Assembly: GCA_034189125.1 (NCBI GenBank)
Contig: JAXHVB010000134.1
Span: 1 to 41,134, forward strand
Source: UBA5862 sp002408105
GTDB lineage: Bacteria; Pseudomonadota; Gammaproteobacteria; Pseudomonadales; UBA5862
Length of the DNA stretch: 41,134 nt
Reading direction: 5' to 3'
A model generated the notes under the pieces. The model was not told the origin of the DNA and searched no databases. It saw nothing but the letters and a program-made list of their open reading frames with translations. The number at the start of each line of letters is the position of its first letter. Position 1 is the first letter of the stretch. The translations under genes and the position numbers were made by a program. Shown piece after piece: positions 1 through 7,977 of this stretch.

Positions 1-491
1 TCAGCATGTTGATCGAGGAATACGGCCAGCAAGGCGGTCGTTTGCCTCAAGGCGTTGAAATCGTAGCGACGGACATTTCTACGGACGTGCTGGATCAGGC
101 GCAGCAGGCAGAGTACGACCTGACCGCCATGTCGCGTGGGCTTTCTGCCAAACGCCGTCAGGCCCACTTCCTACAGGGGAGTGCGGGTCGCTTTCGTGTC
201 CGCGACAGCATCCGAGAGCGGGTGGTCTTCCGCCACCAGAATCTCCTGGAGGGGTTTGCAAGCCTGGGTCGGTTTGATCTGGTGCTCTGTCGCAACGTGT
301 TGATCTACTTCTCCGCCACGACCAAAGCCGACATTCTCTCCCGCATTCACCGCCAACTCCGCCCAAACGGCGTCTTGATCCTTGGCGCCTCCGAGGCGTT
401 GGCGCAGGCGCAGGGACTGTACCGCATGGAACGGTGCAGCCCAGGTTTGATCTACCGCGCACTTCCGAGCGTTCGAGACCGCGCCAGCTAG
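1..491 (+). CDS. cheR: CheR chemotaxis protein methyltransferase (C-terminal part, 5' truncated by window)
   Basis: The reading frame is open from the window edge, so the true start lies upstream. The visible ~160 residues are the SAM-binding half of CheR, which methylates glutamates on chemoreceptors using S-adenosylmethionine. Diagnostic features are VEIVATDIS near the start (an acidic residue of the kind that binds the SAM ribose), FDLVLCRNVLIYF in the middle, and the closing LRPNGVLILGASEAL strand typical of CheR_C. The N-terminal receptor-recognition helical domain is outside the window. cheR just before flgB is common in gammaproteobacterial flagellar loci. Identity is secure; length and start cannot be judged. 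Confidence 0.93.
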   Translation, partial: SMLIEEYGQQGGRLPQGVEIVATDISTDVLDQAQQAEYDLTAMSRGLSAKRRQAHFLQGSAGRFRVRDSIRERVVFRHQNLLEGFASLGRFDLVLCRNVLIYFSATTKADILSRIHRQLRPNGVLILGASEALAQAQGLYRMERCSPGLIYRALPSVRDRAS

Positions 492-539
492 CTGGTTGCC
501 ATTCGCCAACGGCAACACCTCTCCCCCTACCGTGCCGCG

Positions 540-559
540 ATCGGCAACGCCTTGCCGAT
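540..559 (+). terminator. Possible terminator hairpin after cheR
   Basis: An 8-bp perfect stem (ATCGGCAA / TTGCCGAT) closes a CGCC tetraloop. A short T run (TCTTT) appears only about 17 bases later, so this is a weak intrinsic terminator at best. It lies between cheR and the flgB promoter. A second, weaker stem (GTTGCC/GGCAAC) lies at 495-516. Confidence 0.4.
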
Positions 560-610
560 GTTGACCGGCCGCTGCTCTTTAATCCTATGGTTTTGAGCAG
601 GTTATGTGGC

Positions 611-626
611 TGGCATGGGCTTTGCT
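611..626 (+). promoter_or_regulatory. Sigma-54 promoter of flgBCDE
   Basis: TGGCATGGGCTTTGCT carries the invariant GG (612-613) and GC (624-625) separated by exactly 10 bases, close to the RpoN consensus TGGCAC-N5-TTGCA. Transcription should start near 637, giving a leader of about 65 nt before flgB. In Pseudomonas the equivalent promoter is FleR-dependent; that assignment is by analogy. Confidence 0.82.
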
Positions 627-701
627 CAGATGACTTCTAGTCAGTTAAACACCCCAGGCGGCACCTGTCGCACTTGCCGACACCGGAGAGACCAGCGAAC
701 C

Positions 702-1121
702 ATGAGCATTTCGTTTGCCACCGCACTTGGACCCCACGCACAGGCCCTCGGCATTGGGCTCGAGCGCACACAACTGTTGGCTGCCAACATCGCCAATGCC
801 GACACGCCAGGTTTCAAGGCCCGCGACATCGACTTTCGTCAGGCGCTTGCCGCAGTGCAGGGCTCAGAGGGCGAAGCCCGTCTTGCCGCCACCAATGCCC
901 GCCACTTTCGCACCGGCGACAGTGGCACGAATCAGGCCTCTCGCAGTGCTGCCAGTGCTGCGCTTTACCGCCAGCCACTGCAGCCGGCGCTTGACGGCAA
1001 CACCGTAGAATTGGAGCGCGAACAGGCAGAGTTCGCACAAAATGCCTTGCGCGTCCAAACCAGCTTGACCTTGCTCAAGGGCAAGTTTTCCGGTTTGGTC
1101 AAAGCGATTCGAGGGGAGTAA
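702..1121 (+). CDS. flgB: Flagellar basal-body rod protein FlgB
   Basis: Proximal rod protein of 139 residues, close to the usual ~135. The N-terminal heptad region is typical of axial proteins, with ANIANADTPGFKARDIDF near residues 28-45, and the C-terminal helix includes EREQAEFAQNALRVQTSL. The frame is open further upstream, but the ATG at 702 follows GGAGAG (685-690) and begins where FlgB homologues begin (MSISFATALG). It is the first gene of flgBCDE; flgC starts 5 bases after its stop, with the flgC Shine-Dalgarno inside flgB. Confidence 0.95.
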   Translation: MSISFATALGPHAQALGIGLERTQLLAANIANADTPGFKARDIDFRQALAAVQGSEGEARLAATNARHFRTGDSGTNQASRSAASAALYRQPLQPALDGNTVELEREQAEFAQNALRVQTSLTLLKGKFSGLVKAIRGE

Positions 1122-1126
1122 AAACG

Positions 1127-1564
1127 ATGGCTGTAACCCAAATATTCAACATTGCTGGGTCCGCCATGTCGGCCCAATCGATTCGGCTGAACACCATCGC
1201 CAGCAACCTCGCGAACGCCGAATCAGCGTCTAGCAGCGTGGACACCACCTACAGGGCGCGCCATCCGGTTTTCAAAGTCGCTGCGGTGTCTGGTGTTGTC
1301 GATCCATTCGCGCCACAGCAGGGCGGACCCGAGGCAGCGGGGGTATCAGTCGCAGGCATCCTCGAAAGCCAGGCCCCATTGCAACCCCGATACGAGCCGG
1401 ACCACCCGATGGCGAATGAGGACGGGTATGTTTTCTATCCCAACGTGAATCCGGTCGAGGAAATGGCGAACATGATTTCGGCGTCGAGGTCGTATCAGAG
1501 CAGCGTGGAACTGATGAATACAGCGAAAGACCTGGCCCAGCGCGTGCTGAGTCTGGCTGAGTAA
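1127..1564 (+). CDS. flgC: Flagellar basal-body rod protein FlgC
   Basis: Proximal rod protein of 145 residues, slightly longer than the E. coli form (134). The N-terminal axial motif (SIRLNTIASNLANAESASSS) and the C-terminal NPVEEMANMISASRSYQSS helix are both diagnostic and form the D0 coiled-coil packing of the rod. The start is supported by GAGGGGAG at 1111-1118. The product is exported through the flagellar type III apparatus without a cleaved signal. It sits between flgB and flgD in one operon. Confidence 0.96.
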   Translation: MAVTQIFNIAGSAMSAQSIRLNTIASNLANAESASSSVDTTYRARHPVFKVAAVSGVVDPFAPQQGGPEAAGVSVAGILESQAPLQPRYEPDHPMANEDGYVFYPNVNPVEEMANMISASRSYQSSVELMNTAKDLAQRVLSLAE

Positions 1565-1592
1565 AGAAAAACCAGAGATTGAGGAACCGGTG

Positions 1593-2270
1593 ATGACCTC
1601 CGTAGATGGAATTGGCGGCAGCGAAAGTGACCTGTACGCGCAATTGAGCCAGCGACGACAGTCCGAGGCGACCGACACCGACCGCAACCAGTTTTTGGAG
1701 TTGATGGTTGCCCAATTGAAGCACCAGAACCCGTTGGAGCCGCAAGAGGGTGGGGAGTTTCTGGCCCAACTGGCGCAGTTCAGCACCGTTGAGGGCATCG
1801 ATAAGCTCAACCAGAGCGTCTCTCAGTATGGTGCGTCACTTGGGTCTGCGCGGGCTCTGCAGGCGAGCGCCATGGTCGGGCGGCAGGTTCGGGTGCCGGC
1901 CGACGGGTTTGAAGTGCGCGACCAATCGCCGATTCGCGGTGCGGTGCAGTTGCCTGCGGCGACGGACGAGGTTCACATCCGAATCGAGCGGCCGTCTGGC
2001 GAGCTGGTGAATGACGTGGCGCTTGGTCCACAGGACGCAGGCTCGGTCGAGTTTTACCTCCCGGCGGTTGATTCATCCGGTGCCCCCTTGCCGCTTGGGG
2101 ACTACCGACTGGTGCCTGTCGTTGCCGGTGCGGACCAGGTCGATGCGGCGCCCGCGATCACTGTAGATGCCAATGTCGACAGTGTCTCCATCGAGGGAAC
2201 CGGCGCCGTGCTGCTCAACGTTGCGGGCGTTGGCAAGGTTTCTTTGGACGAGGTGACACGCATTGAATAG
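1593..2270 (+). CDS. flgD: Flagellar hook assembly scaffold FlgD
   Basis: Hook cap that sits on the growing hook and is discarded before the filament forms. The protein is 225 residues. The N-terminal signature DRNQFLELMVAQLKHQNPLE and the following AQLAQFSTVEGIDKLNQS are characteristic; the C-terminal half (from about residue 80) is the beta-rich FlgD Ig/tudor-like region. The start is ambiguous: GTG at 1590 is directly followed by ATG at 1593. GAGG at 1581-1584 gives better spacing to the ATG, so I use 1593. It is cotranscribed with flgBC and flgE. Confidence 0.94.
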   Translation: MTSVDGIGGSESDLYAQLSQRRQSEATDTDRNQFLELMVAQLKHQNPLEPQEGGEFLAQLAQFSTVEGIDKLNQSVSQYGASLGSARALQASAMVGRQVRVPADGFEVRDQSPIRGAVQLPAATDEVHIRIERPSGELVNDVALGPQDAGSVEFYLPAVDSSGAPLPLGDYRLVPVVAGADQVDAAPAITVDANVDSVSIEGTGAVLLNVAGVGKVSLDEVTRIE

Positions 2271-2349
2271 ATCCAACGGCATCCGTCGAAACATGCAGGG
2301 CCAGTGGGATTTGTACCCGGCCCACGATCAGTCGAGAGGACACTGAACC

Positions 2350-4278
2350 ATGTCATTCAATACAGCGATATCTGGGCTGCGGGCGGCAAACTCCGACCTC
2401 AATGTAATTGGTAACAACATTGCCAATGCCAGCACGACAGGGTTCAAATCCTCGCGTGCCGAGTTTGCAGATGTGTATGCATCGGCGCTGATCGGTACCG
2501 GAAAAACCGCCATCGGAAGTGGTGTGTTGCTGGCGGATGTCGCGCAGCAGTTCACCCAAGGCAACATTGGGTTCACGGGCAACAACCTGGATCTGGCCAT
2601 CAATGGCGAGGGATTCTTTATTCTCAACGACGGCTCTGGGTCGAGCTATACCCGAGCCGGCCTGATTAGCCTGGACAAGGACGGCTACCTGGTCGCCAAC
2701 GACAACGCCAAACTGCAGGGTTTCGCCGCGACGCCGTCTGGTGCTCTTGCCGGCAACCTTTCGGACCTGCGCATCAGCAGCCAAAACCTGGATCCAGTGC
2801 TGACTACCCTGGTGTCTCAGCGGCTGAACCTGGATGCCGCTGCCCGGCCCACCGAACTGCGCAGTTTTGACTCGAGCAGCGCGGGAACCGCAATCGGTCG
2901 CGTGCAGCTTGGGGCCAGCTTGGGTGCGATCGACAATGGATACGGGGCCGCGTCGATTGACCTGTTGGACAACGATTCCGGGCAAGTTCAGTCATTTACG
3001 GCCACCGCTGGAGCTTCGGCCCGAGCCATCGCGAACGGCATCAATGCCCAGGGTGTTTCCGGTCTGTCTGCTTCCGCTCAGACCCAGGTCACTGTGGGGG
3101 CGTTTGCTGTTGCTGGCGGCGATGTGTCACTGAACGGCATTCCTTTGACCGGCAGCGATGCCACCTCCTGGGCCGCCCAGCTCAACGCCATCAACGGATT
3201 CAGCGCCACGGACCACGGCAACGGCACAGTGACGGTGCAAAGTCTATTGGGGGAGAACCTCGAATTCTCATTGACAGCGGGTTCGGTCAGTCTTCAAGGG
3301 CCAGGTGATGCTGCAGCCTCGACCCTCGACGTCGCCAATCCAGCCGCGGTGGTCGGTGGCAATGTGACCATCAACAGCGATGAGCGCTTCAGCTACATGA
3401 ATGGCAGCGGGGATGGGTCGGTGTTTGCGCCGACCCAAACCCTTGGCAGCGTCATCAGCGCCAATCTGTTCTCGCCGTCGAATCAGGACTCCTACAACTA
3501 CGCGACCGCGGTGACGATCTACGACAGCCTTGGCAATGACCACACCATGACCCAGTATTTCGTCAAAGAGTCTGCGTACAAGGTCGGGGCCACGAACCGA
3601 TGGAGCATGTACGTACAGATTGACGGCGAGAACGTTGGCGACCCCATTCCAGGGGACACCGTGCCAACCCTGGCGGCGTTCAGCCTTGCATTCAACAGCG
3701 ATGGCTCGATCGACACCAGTCTGTCTGACCCAGTGGTCATCAGCAACTGGAATCCCAAAGATGAAAATGGCGCTGACAACGGCGCCCTCACCGGCAGCCC
3801 TGGGACGACCCTACCGCTGCCGAGTCCCGCTGCGAGTTCGGCGTTTGAAGTCGATCTGACCAGCTCGACCCAGCAGGGCAGTGCATTCGCGGTTTACGAG
3901 TTGGATCAGAATGGCTACACCACCGGGCGGCTGGCGGGCATCGACATTGCCGCCCAAGGGGAGATCTACGCGCGCTACAGCAACGGCCAGTCCCAGGTCT
4001 TGGGTCAGGTGGCTCTGGCGTCCTTCAACAATCCGCAGGGGCTGAGCCCGGTGGGCGACACCCAATGGGCGGAAACTTTCGACTCCGGCGAGCCAGTTGT
4101 CAACGTTCCGGGCTCCTCACGTCTTGGGTTGCTGCAGGCGGGTGCACTCGAGGAGTCGAACACTGACCTCTCCAACGAGCTGGTTAACTTGATCATTGCC
4201 CAACGCAACTACCAAGCGAACGCGAAAACGATCCAAACCGTGGATCAAGTCACCCAGGCGATGATCAACATCCGCTGA
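2350..4278 (+). CDS. flgE: Flagellar hook protein FlgE (long form)
   Basis: Structural subunit of the universal-joint hook. At 642 residues it is much longer than the ~400-residue enterobacterial form. The N-terminal rod/hook signature is present (SFNTAISGLRAANSDLNVIG, then ANASTTGFKSSRAEF), as are the NNLDLAINGEGFF motif near residues 78-90 and the C-terminal D0 helix (LVNLIIAQRNYQANAKTIQT). The extra length is in the middle. Residues ~212-310 form a two-part module resembling one in the flagellin of this window, and residues ~360-480 look like the FlgE D2 domain. GAGAGGA precedes the ATG. It is the last gene before the terminator at 4327. Confidence 0.95.
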   Translation: MSFNTAISGLRAANSDLNVIGNNIANASTTGFKSSRAEFADVYASALIGTGKTAIGSGVLLADVAQQFTQGNIGFTGNNLDLAINGEGFFILNDGSGSSYTRAGLISLDKDGYLVANDNAKLQGFAATPSGALAGNLSDLRISSQNLDPVLTTLVSQRLNLDAAARPTELRSFDSSSAGTAIGRVQLGASLGAIDNGYGAASIDLLDNDSGQVQSFTATAGASARAIANGINAQGVSGLSASAQTQVTVGAFAVAGGDVSLNGIPLTGSDATSWAAQLNAINGFSATDHGNGTVTVQSLLGENLEFSLTAGSVSLQGPGDAAASTLDVANPAAVVGGNVTINSDERFSYMNGSGDGSVFAPTQTLGSVISANLFSPSNQDSYNYATAVTIYDSLGNDHTMTQYFVKESAYKVGATNRWSMYVQIDGENVGDPIPGDTVPTLAAFSLAFNSDGSIDTSLSDPVVISNWNPKDENGADNGALTGSPGTTLPLPSPAASSAFEVDLTSSTQQGSAFAVYELDQNGYTTGRLAGIDIAAQGEIYARYSNGQSQVLGQVALASFNNPQGLSPVGDTQWAETFDSGEPVVNVPGSSRLGLLQAGALEESNTDLSNELVNLIIAQRNYQANAKTIQTVDQVTQAMINIR

Positions 4279-4326
4279 TTCGTTCGCAGCGCGCCGAGCG
4301 CCTGACCAACACTTGCGACCCAAACG

Positions 4327-4358
4327 CCCCGCTGCGGCAAGGCCTTGCCGCAGCGGGG
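4327..4358 (+). terminator. Strong palindromic terminator after flgE
   Basis: CCCCGCTGCGGCAAGG is followed immediately by its exact reverse complement: a 32-base perfect palindrome, 49 bases after the flgE stop, trailed by TTTCCCCTT. As RNA it would fold into a GC-rich stem of about 14 bp with a tiny loop. It should end flgBCDE transcripts ahead of the separate flgF promoter. Confidence 0.8.
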
Positions 4359-4466
4359 TTTCCCCTTGCCAGTCGATTGCCGGCTGGGTGTGGCCGCGCC
4401 GCGATTCGAATCATAAAACACACTTTAAAACAGTAGGTTACATTCATTTGTTCTTGAATTTGAAGT

Positions 4467-4482
4467 TGGCATCCTCTCTGCA
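4467..4482 (+). promoter_or_regulatory. Sigma-54 promoter of flgFGHIJKL
   Basis: TGGCATCCTCTCTGCA has GG (4468-4469) and GC (4480-4481) separated by exactly 10 bases. It lies about 60 bases before flgF and just downstream of an AT-rich tract (4405-4465) that stands out in this GC-rich locus. The transcript should start near 4493. FleR dependence is inferred from the Pseudomonas flgF promoter. Confidence 0.82.
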
Positions 4483-4543
4483 ATAGGCCCACTACGACTG
4501 TCCACAGCCTGCGGCTTGCCCGCAATCAACAGGAGAGCAACAG

Positions 4544-5287
4544 ATGGACCGTGGTCTTTACGTGGCGATGAGCGGAGCAGGCGAGTTGATGCGCGCCCAG
4601 GCCGTGCACGCCAACAACCTGGCCAACGTCAACACGGTCGGCTTTCGCGCCGACCTTGCTCAAAGCCGAGCCATGCCGGTGTTTGCCGACGCCCTGCCCA
4701 GCCGCGCCTATGCCATGACCGAACGACCCGCTGTAAACCAGGACACGGGCGTGCTGGTTGAAACCGGCCGCCCCCTTGATGTTGCCGTGGCGGGCGACGG
4801 TTGGATTGCGGTGCTTGCGCGTGATGGTTCCGAGGCCTACACCCGCGCGGGCGATCTGCAGATTGATGCGTTCGGCATGCTGACCACCGCAACCGGACAG
4901 CCTGTGCTCGGCAACGCTGGCCCCATCGCGGTTCCTCCATCCGAACGCATTGAAATGGGCGCAGATGGCACGATTTCCGTGGTGCCCCTCGGCCAGCCGG
5001 CCAGTGGAATTGCAGAGATCGACCGCATCAAGCTCGTCAATCCACCGGCAACCAGTCTGCAGAAGGGGGTGGACGGACTGTTGCGTCTTGCCGGTGGCGC
5101 GCCCAGCGAGGCCGATGCCCAAGTGCAGCTGCGCAGCGGGTTCCTTGAAGGCAGCAATGTCAACGCGGTCAACGCCATGACCGAAGTCATCAGCCTCGCG
5201 CGGCAGTTCGAAATGCAAGTGAAGCTGATGAAGACGTTTGAAGACAACGCCGCCCAGGCGGCACGCATCCTGCAATTGCGCGGTTAG
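4544..5287 (+). CDS. flgF: Flagellar basal-body rod protein FlgF
   Basis: Distal/proximal rod junction protein of 247 residues, close to the E. coli 251. The N-terminus reads MDRGLYVAMSGAGELM followed by HANNLANVNTVGFRADL, the typical axial-family motif. A GRPLDVAVAGDGWIAV segment near residues 78-93 corresponds to the domain shared with FlgG and FlgE. The C-terminus (VNAVNAMTEVISLARQFEMQ) is the second half of the D0 coiled coil. AGGAGAG lies just upstream of the ATG. First gene of the second flg operon; a hairpin separates it from flgG. Confidence 0.95.
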   Translation: MDRGLYVAMSGAGELMRAQAVHANNLANVNTVGFRADLAQSRAMPVFADALPSRAYAMTERPAVNQDTGVLVETGRPLDVAVAGDGWIAVLARDGSEAYTRAGDLQIDAFGMLTTATGQPVLGNAGPIAVPPSERIEMGADGTISVVPLGQPASGIAEIDRIKLVNPPATSLQKGVDGLLRLAGGAPSEADAQVQLRSGFLEGSNVNAVNAMTEVISLARQFEMQVKLMKTFEDNAAQAARILQLRG

Positions 5288-5307
5288 CGCCAAATTTTCG
5301 ACGGGCG

Positions 5308-5334
5308 TCACCGGCCTGGCACCTCAGGCGGTGA
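5308..5334 (+). other. Hairpin between flgF and flgG
   Basis: TCACCG-G-CCTG, a GCACCT loop, then CAGG-CGGTGA form a 10-bp stem with one bulged G. It lies 21 bases after the flgF stop and 31 bases before the flgG ATG. There is no U tract, so it is more likely an RNA processing, stability or translation-modulating element than a terminator. Its function is inferred only from position. Confidence 0.45.
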
Positions 5335-5365
5335 ACGCAACGAATCGACCAGAAGGTGAATCGAT

Positions 5366-6151
5366 ATGAACGGAGCGCTCTGGGTCAGCAAAACCGGGTT
5401 GAGTGCACAGGACACGGCCCTGCGCATGGTGTCCAACAACCTGGCCAATGTGTCGACCGTGGGTTTTAAGCGAGACCGCGGGGTTTTTGAAGACCTGCTC
5501 TACCAGGTGAATCGCCAGCCGGGTGGGCTCTCCACACAGGCATCGGAACTGCCCTCGGGCCTGCAGCTGGGAACCGGGGTGAGGACGGCTGGATCACAGA
5601 AAATCTTCACCCAGGGCACCCTGCAGGTCACAGAGCAGTCCCTTGATCTAGCCATCAATGGCCGGGGTTTTTTTCAGGTCCTGCTTGCCGACGGGTCCAT
5701 CGGGTACACCCGCAATGGCCAGTTGCACATGAATGCCAATGGCGACATGGTCACTGCCGATGGGCGGTTGCTGGAGCCGGCGATCACGATTCCAGAAAAC
5801 GCCCGCACCGTCACCATCGGTGATGATGGAACTGTGAGCGCCATGCTCGCGAGTGACACCTCGCCTACGGTGCTTGGCAACATCCAGCTGGCGGATTTCG
5901 TGAACCCGGGTGGACTCGAAGCCATGGGGGACAACCTGTTCAGAGAGACCGGGGCCAGTGGGCCAGCGCAGGTGGGGACACCAGGCCTGGATGGCTTGGG
6001 GGTGGTTCGCCAGGGCGCGCTGGAAAACTCCAACGTAAGCGTTGTTGAAGAGCTGGTGAATATGATCACCACCCAGCGTGCCTACGAAATGAACTCGAAA
6101 GTCATTTCGACCGCAGACGAGATGCTCGGGTATGTCAATCAGACCCTCTAA
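5366..6151 (+). CDS. flgG: Flagellar distal rod protein FlgG
   Basis: Main component of the distal rod that passes through the P and L rings. The length of 261 residues matches E. coli FlgG (260). The N-terminus has VSKTGLSAQDTALRMVSNNL followed by ANVSTVGFKRDRGVFEDL, which includes the short rod-specific insertion absent from hook protein. SLDLAINGRGFFQV lies near residues 92-105, and the C-terminus is VVEELVNMITTQRAYEMNSK. AGAAGGTG lies upstream of the ATG. Its last 20 bases overlap flgH in another frame, suggesting translational coupling. Confidence 0.97.
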   Translation: MNGALWVSKTGLSAQDTALRMVSNNLANVSTVGFKRDRGVFEDLLYQVNRQPGGLSTQASELPSGLQLGTGVRTAGSQKIFTQGTLQVTEQSLDLAINGRGFFQVLLADGSIGYTRNGQLHMNANGDMVTADGRLLEPAITIPENARTVTIGDDGTVSAMLASDTSPTVLGNIQLADFVNPGGLEAMGDNLFRETGASGPAQVGTPGLDGLGVVRQGALENSNVSVVEELVNMITTQRAYEMNSKVISTADEMLGYVNQTL

Positions 6152-6845
6152 CATCAGGCGCGTTGTGGCCTGCCTTGCACGGGTTGCCCCCTTGGCCTGG
6201 CTGGTTTTGCTGACCGGCTGCGCTGCTCACCAGGTGCAGCCAGGAGATCCAAACTTCGCGCCGGTGGCTCCCGAGCGGTTGCAGCCCCCACCGCCGGAGC
6301 CAGGTGCCCTGTACCGCAGCAGTTCCCTGGTGCCGCTGTTCACTGATCGGCGTGCGTCCCATGTGGGCGACATCGTCATCGTTCGGCTCAATGAGCAAAC
6401 GAGCTCATCGAAATCGGTGGAAACCAAGATCTCCAAGGACAACTCGGTCACCATCGCAGACCCCAACCTGTTTGGCCGTGGCGTCAGCATCGCCGGCGAG
6501 TACGACCTTTCGGCGGGCATTGACGCGGAGCGCGAGTTTACCGGCGATGGGGAAAGTGATCAAAGCAACAGCCTGACCGGAAGCATTACCGTTACAGTGA
6601 CGGATGTACTTCCAAACGGCTTGTTGCAGGTTCAGGGGGAGAAGTGGATCGCGCTCTCCCAAGGCCAGGAATACATCCGTCTGCGGGGGCTCATTCGTTC
6701 CGAGGACATCGCCGCAGACAACAGCATACTGTCAACCCAGGTCGCTGATGCGCGCATTTCCTATGGCGGAACCGGCGCCCTGGCGGATTCGAACCGAATG
6801 GGCTGGCTGGCGCGGTTCTTCAACAGTGGATGGTGGCCATTTTGA
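6132..6845 (+). CDS. flgH: Flagellar L-ring lipoprotein FlgH
   Basis: Outer-membrane L-ring subunit, 237 residues. The N-terminus is a lipoprotein signal: basic residues (R4, R9, R10, R17), a hydrophobic stretch, and the lipobox LLTG with the lipidated cysteine at residue 30. The mature region has RRASHVGDIVIVRLNEQTSS and the conserved late segment near VLPNGLLQVQGEKWIALSQG typical of FlgH. The ATG at 6132 lies inside flgG. flgI in turn begins 16 bases before the flgH stop. Membership in the L-ring family is unambiguous. Confidence 0.96.
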   Translation: MSIRPSNIRRVVACLARVAPLAWLVLLTGCAAHQVQPGDPNFAPVAPERLQPPPPEPGALYRSSSLVPLFTDRRASHVGDIVIVRLNEQTSSSKSVETKISKDNSVTIADPNLFGRGVSIAGEYDLSAGIDAEREFTGDGESDQSNSLTGSITVTVTDVLPNGLLQVQGEKWIALSQGQEYIRLRGLIRSEDIAADNSILSTQVADARISYGGTGALADSNRMGWLARFFNSGWWPF

Positions 6846-7966
6846 ACGCAGGCATCTCGGGTTTGAAGCGCACCTCGCAGGCGCTTCGCTGCGTTGGGTT
6901 GTGTTTGTTGGTGCTCGTCGGCCCCGCCGACGCGGCTCGGCTCAAAGACCTGGCTTCTCTGGCCGGTGTGCGCGAAAACCAATTGATCGGGTATGGCCTG
7001 GTGGTGGGACTCAGTGGCAGTGGCGACAAGGCCCCATTCACCGACCAAAGCTTTCGCAACATGATGACCCAACTGGGCATCACACTTCCCGCAGGCATCG
7101 ATCCAAAACTCAAGAATGTGGCTGCGGTGGCAGTTCATGCGAACCTGCCGGCATTCAGCAAGCCTGGCCAAGCCATCGACGTCACGGTCTCGTCACTCGG
7201 CAACGCCAAGAGTCTGCGCGGTGGCAGCCTCCTGTTGACCCCGCTCAAAGGAGTGGATGGGCAGGTGTACGCACTGGCTCAGGGCAACCTTGTGGTTGGC
7301 GGGTTCGATGCAAGCGGGCGGGATGGCTCAAGGGTAACCGTCAATGTGCCGAGCAGTGGGCGCATACCCAACGGTGCGACTGTGGAGCGCGCTGTGGCCA
7401 GCCGGTTTTTTCACGACGACCGCGTGATGTATCACCTCAAGCAGGCCGACTTCACCACAGCCCGTCGTGTCGTTGAGGCAATCAACGATCTACTGGGCCC
7501 GGGAGTCGCCGCTGCGGTCGATGCCGCCACGGTGCAGGTCAGCGCCCCCCGTGACGCCAGTCAGCGAGTGGCCTATCTGGCAATGCTTGAAAACCTGGAT
7601 GTCGAACCTGGGGAGGCGCCGGCCCGGGTTGTGATCAATTCACGAACTGGCACCATTGTCGTGGGTCAGCATGTGCGCATCACACCGGTCGCAGTCACTC
7701 ATGGCAGCCTGACCGTGACCATCCAGGAGGATTTTGGCGTTAGCCAGCCCCAACCTTTCGCAGAAGGGGACACGGTGGTGGTCCCGGACACGGGGCTGCA
7801 GATCACCGAAGGAGATGGCCGGATGTTCGAGTTCGACGCTGGAGTCTCGGTGGAATCCCTGGTGCAGGCTGTCAATCGCGTGGGTGCCGCGCCGAGTGAT
7901 CTGATGGCGATTCTCGAGGCGCTCAAACAAGCTGGCGCACTCAAAGCCGATTTGATCGTGATCTAA
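6830..7966 (+). CDS. flgI: Flagellar P-ring protein FlgI
   Basis: Periplasmic P-ring subunit around the distal rod, 378 residues including a Sec signal peptide: a basic stretch (KR near residue 13), a hydrophobic core (VGLCLLVLVG) and a likely cleavage after ADA before ARLKD (around residues 33-36). Mature FlgI motifs are RLKDLASLAGVRENQLIGYG, LVVGLSGSGDK and, near the C-terminus, LVQAVNRVGAAPSDLMAILE. The start inside flgH is chosen because it gives a complete signal peptide. flgJ follows 11 bases after the stop. Confidence 0.96.
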   Translation: MVAILNAGISGLKRTSQALRCVGLCLLVLVGPADAARLKDLASLAGVRENQLIGYGLVVGLSGSGDKAPFTDQSFRNMMTQLGITLPAGIDPKLKNVAAVAVHANLPAFSKPGQAIDVTVSSLGNAKSLRGGSLLLTPLKGVDGQVYALAQGNLVVGGFDASGRDGSRVTVNVPSSGRIPNGATVERAVASRFFHDDRVMYHLKQADFTTARRVVEAINDLLGPGVAAAVDAATVQVSAPRDASQRVAYLAMLENLDVEPGEAPARVVINSRTGTIVVGQHVRITPVAVTHGSLTVTIQEDFGVSQPQPFAEGDTVVVPDTGLQITEGDGRMFEFDAGVSVESLVQAVNRVGAAPSDLMAILEALKQAGALKADLIVI

Positions 7967-7977
7967 CGGAGTCGACC

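Noticed and set aside
434..640. 68-residue + strand open frame between cheR and flgB
   Set aside because: It overlaps cheR, runs through a hairpin and the flgB sigma-54 promoter, and has no ribosome site or similarity.
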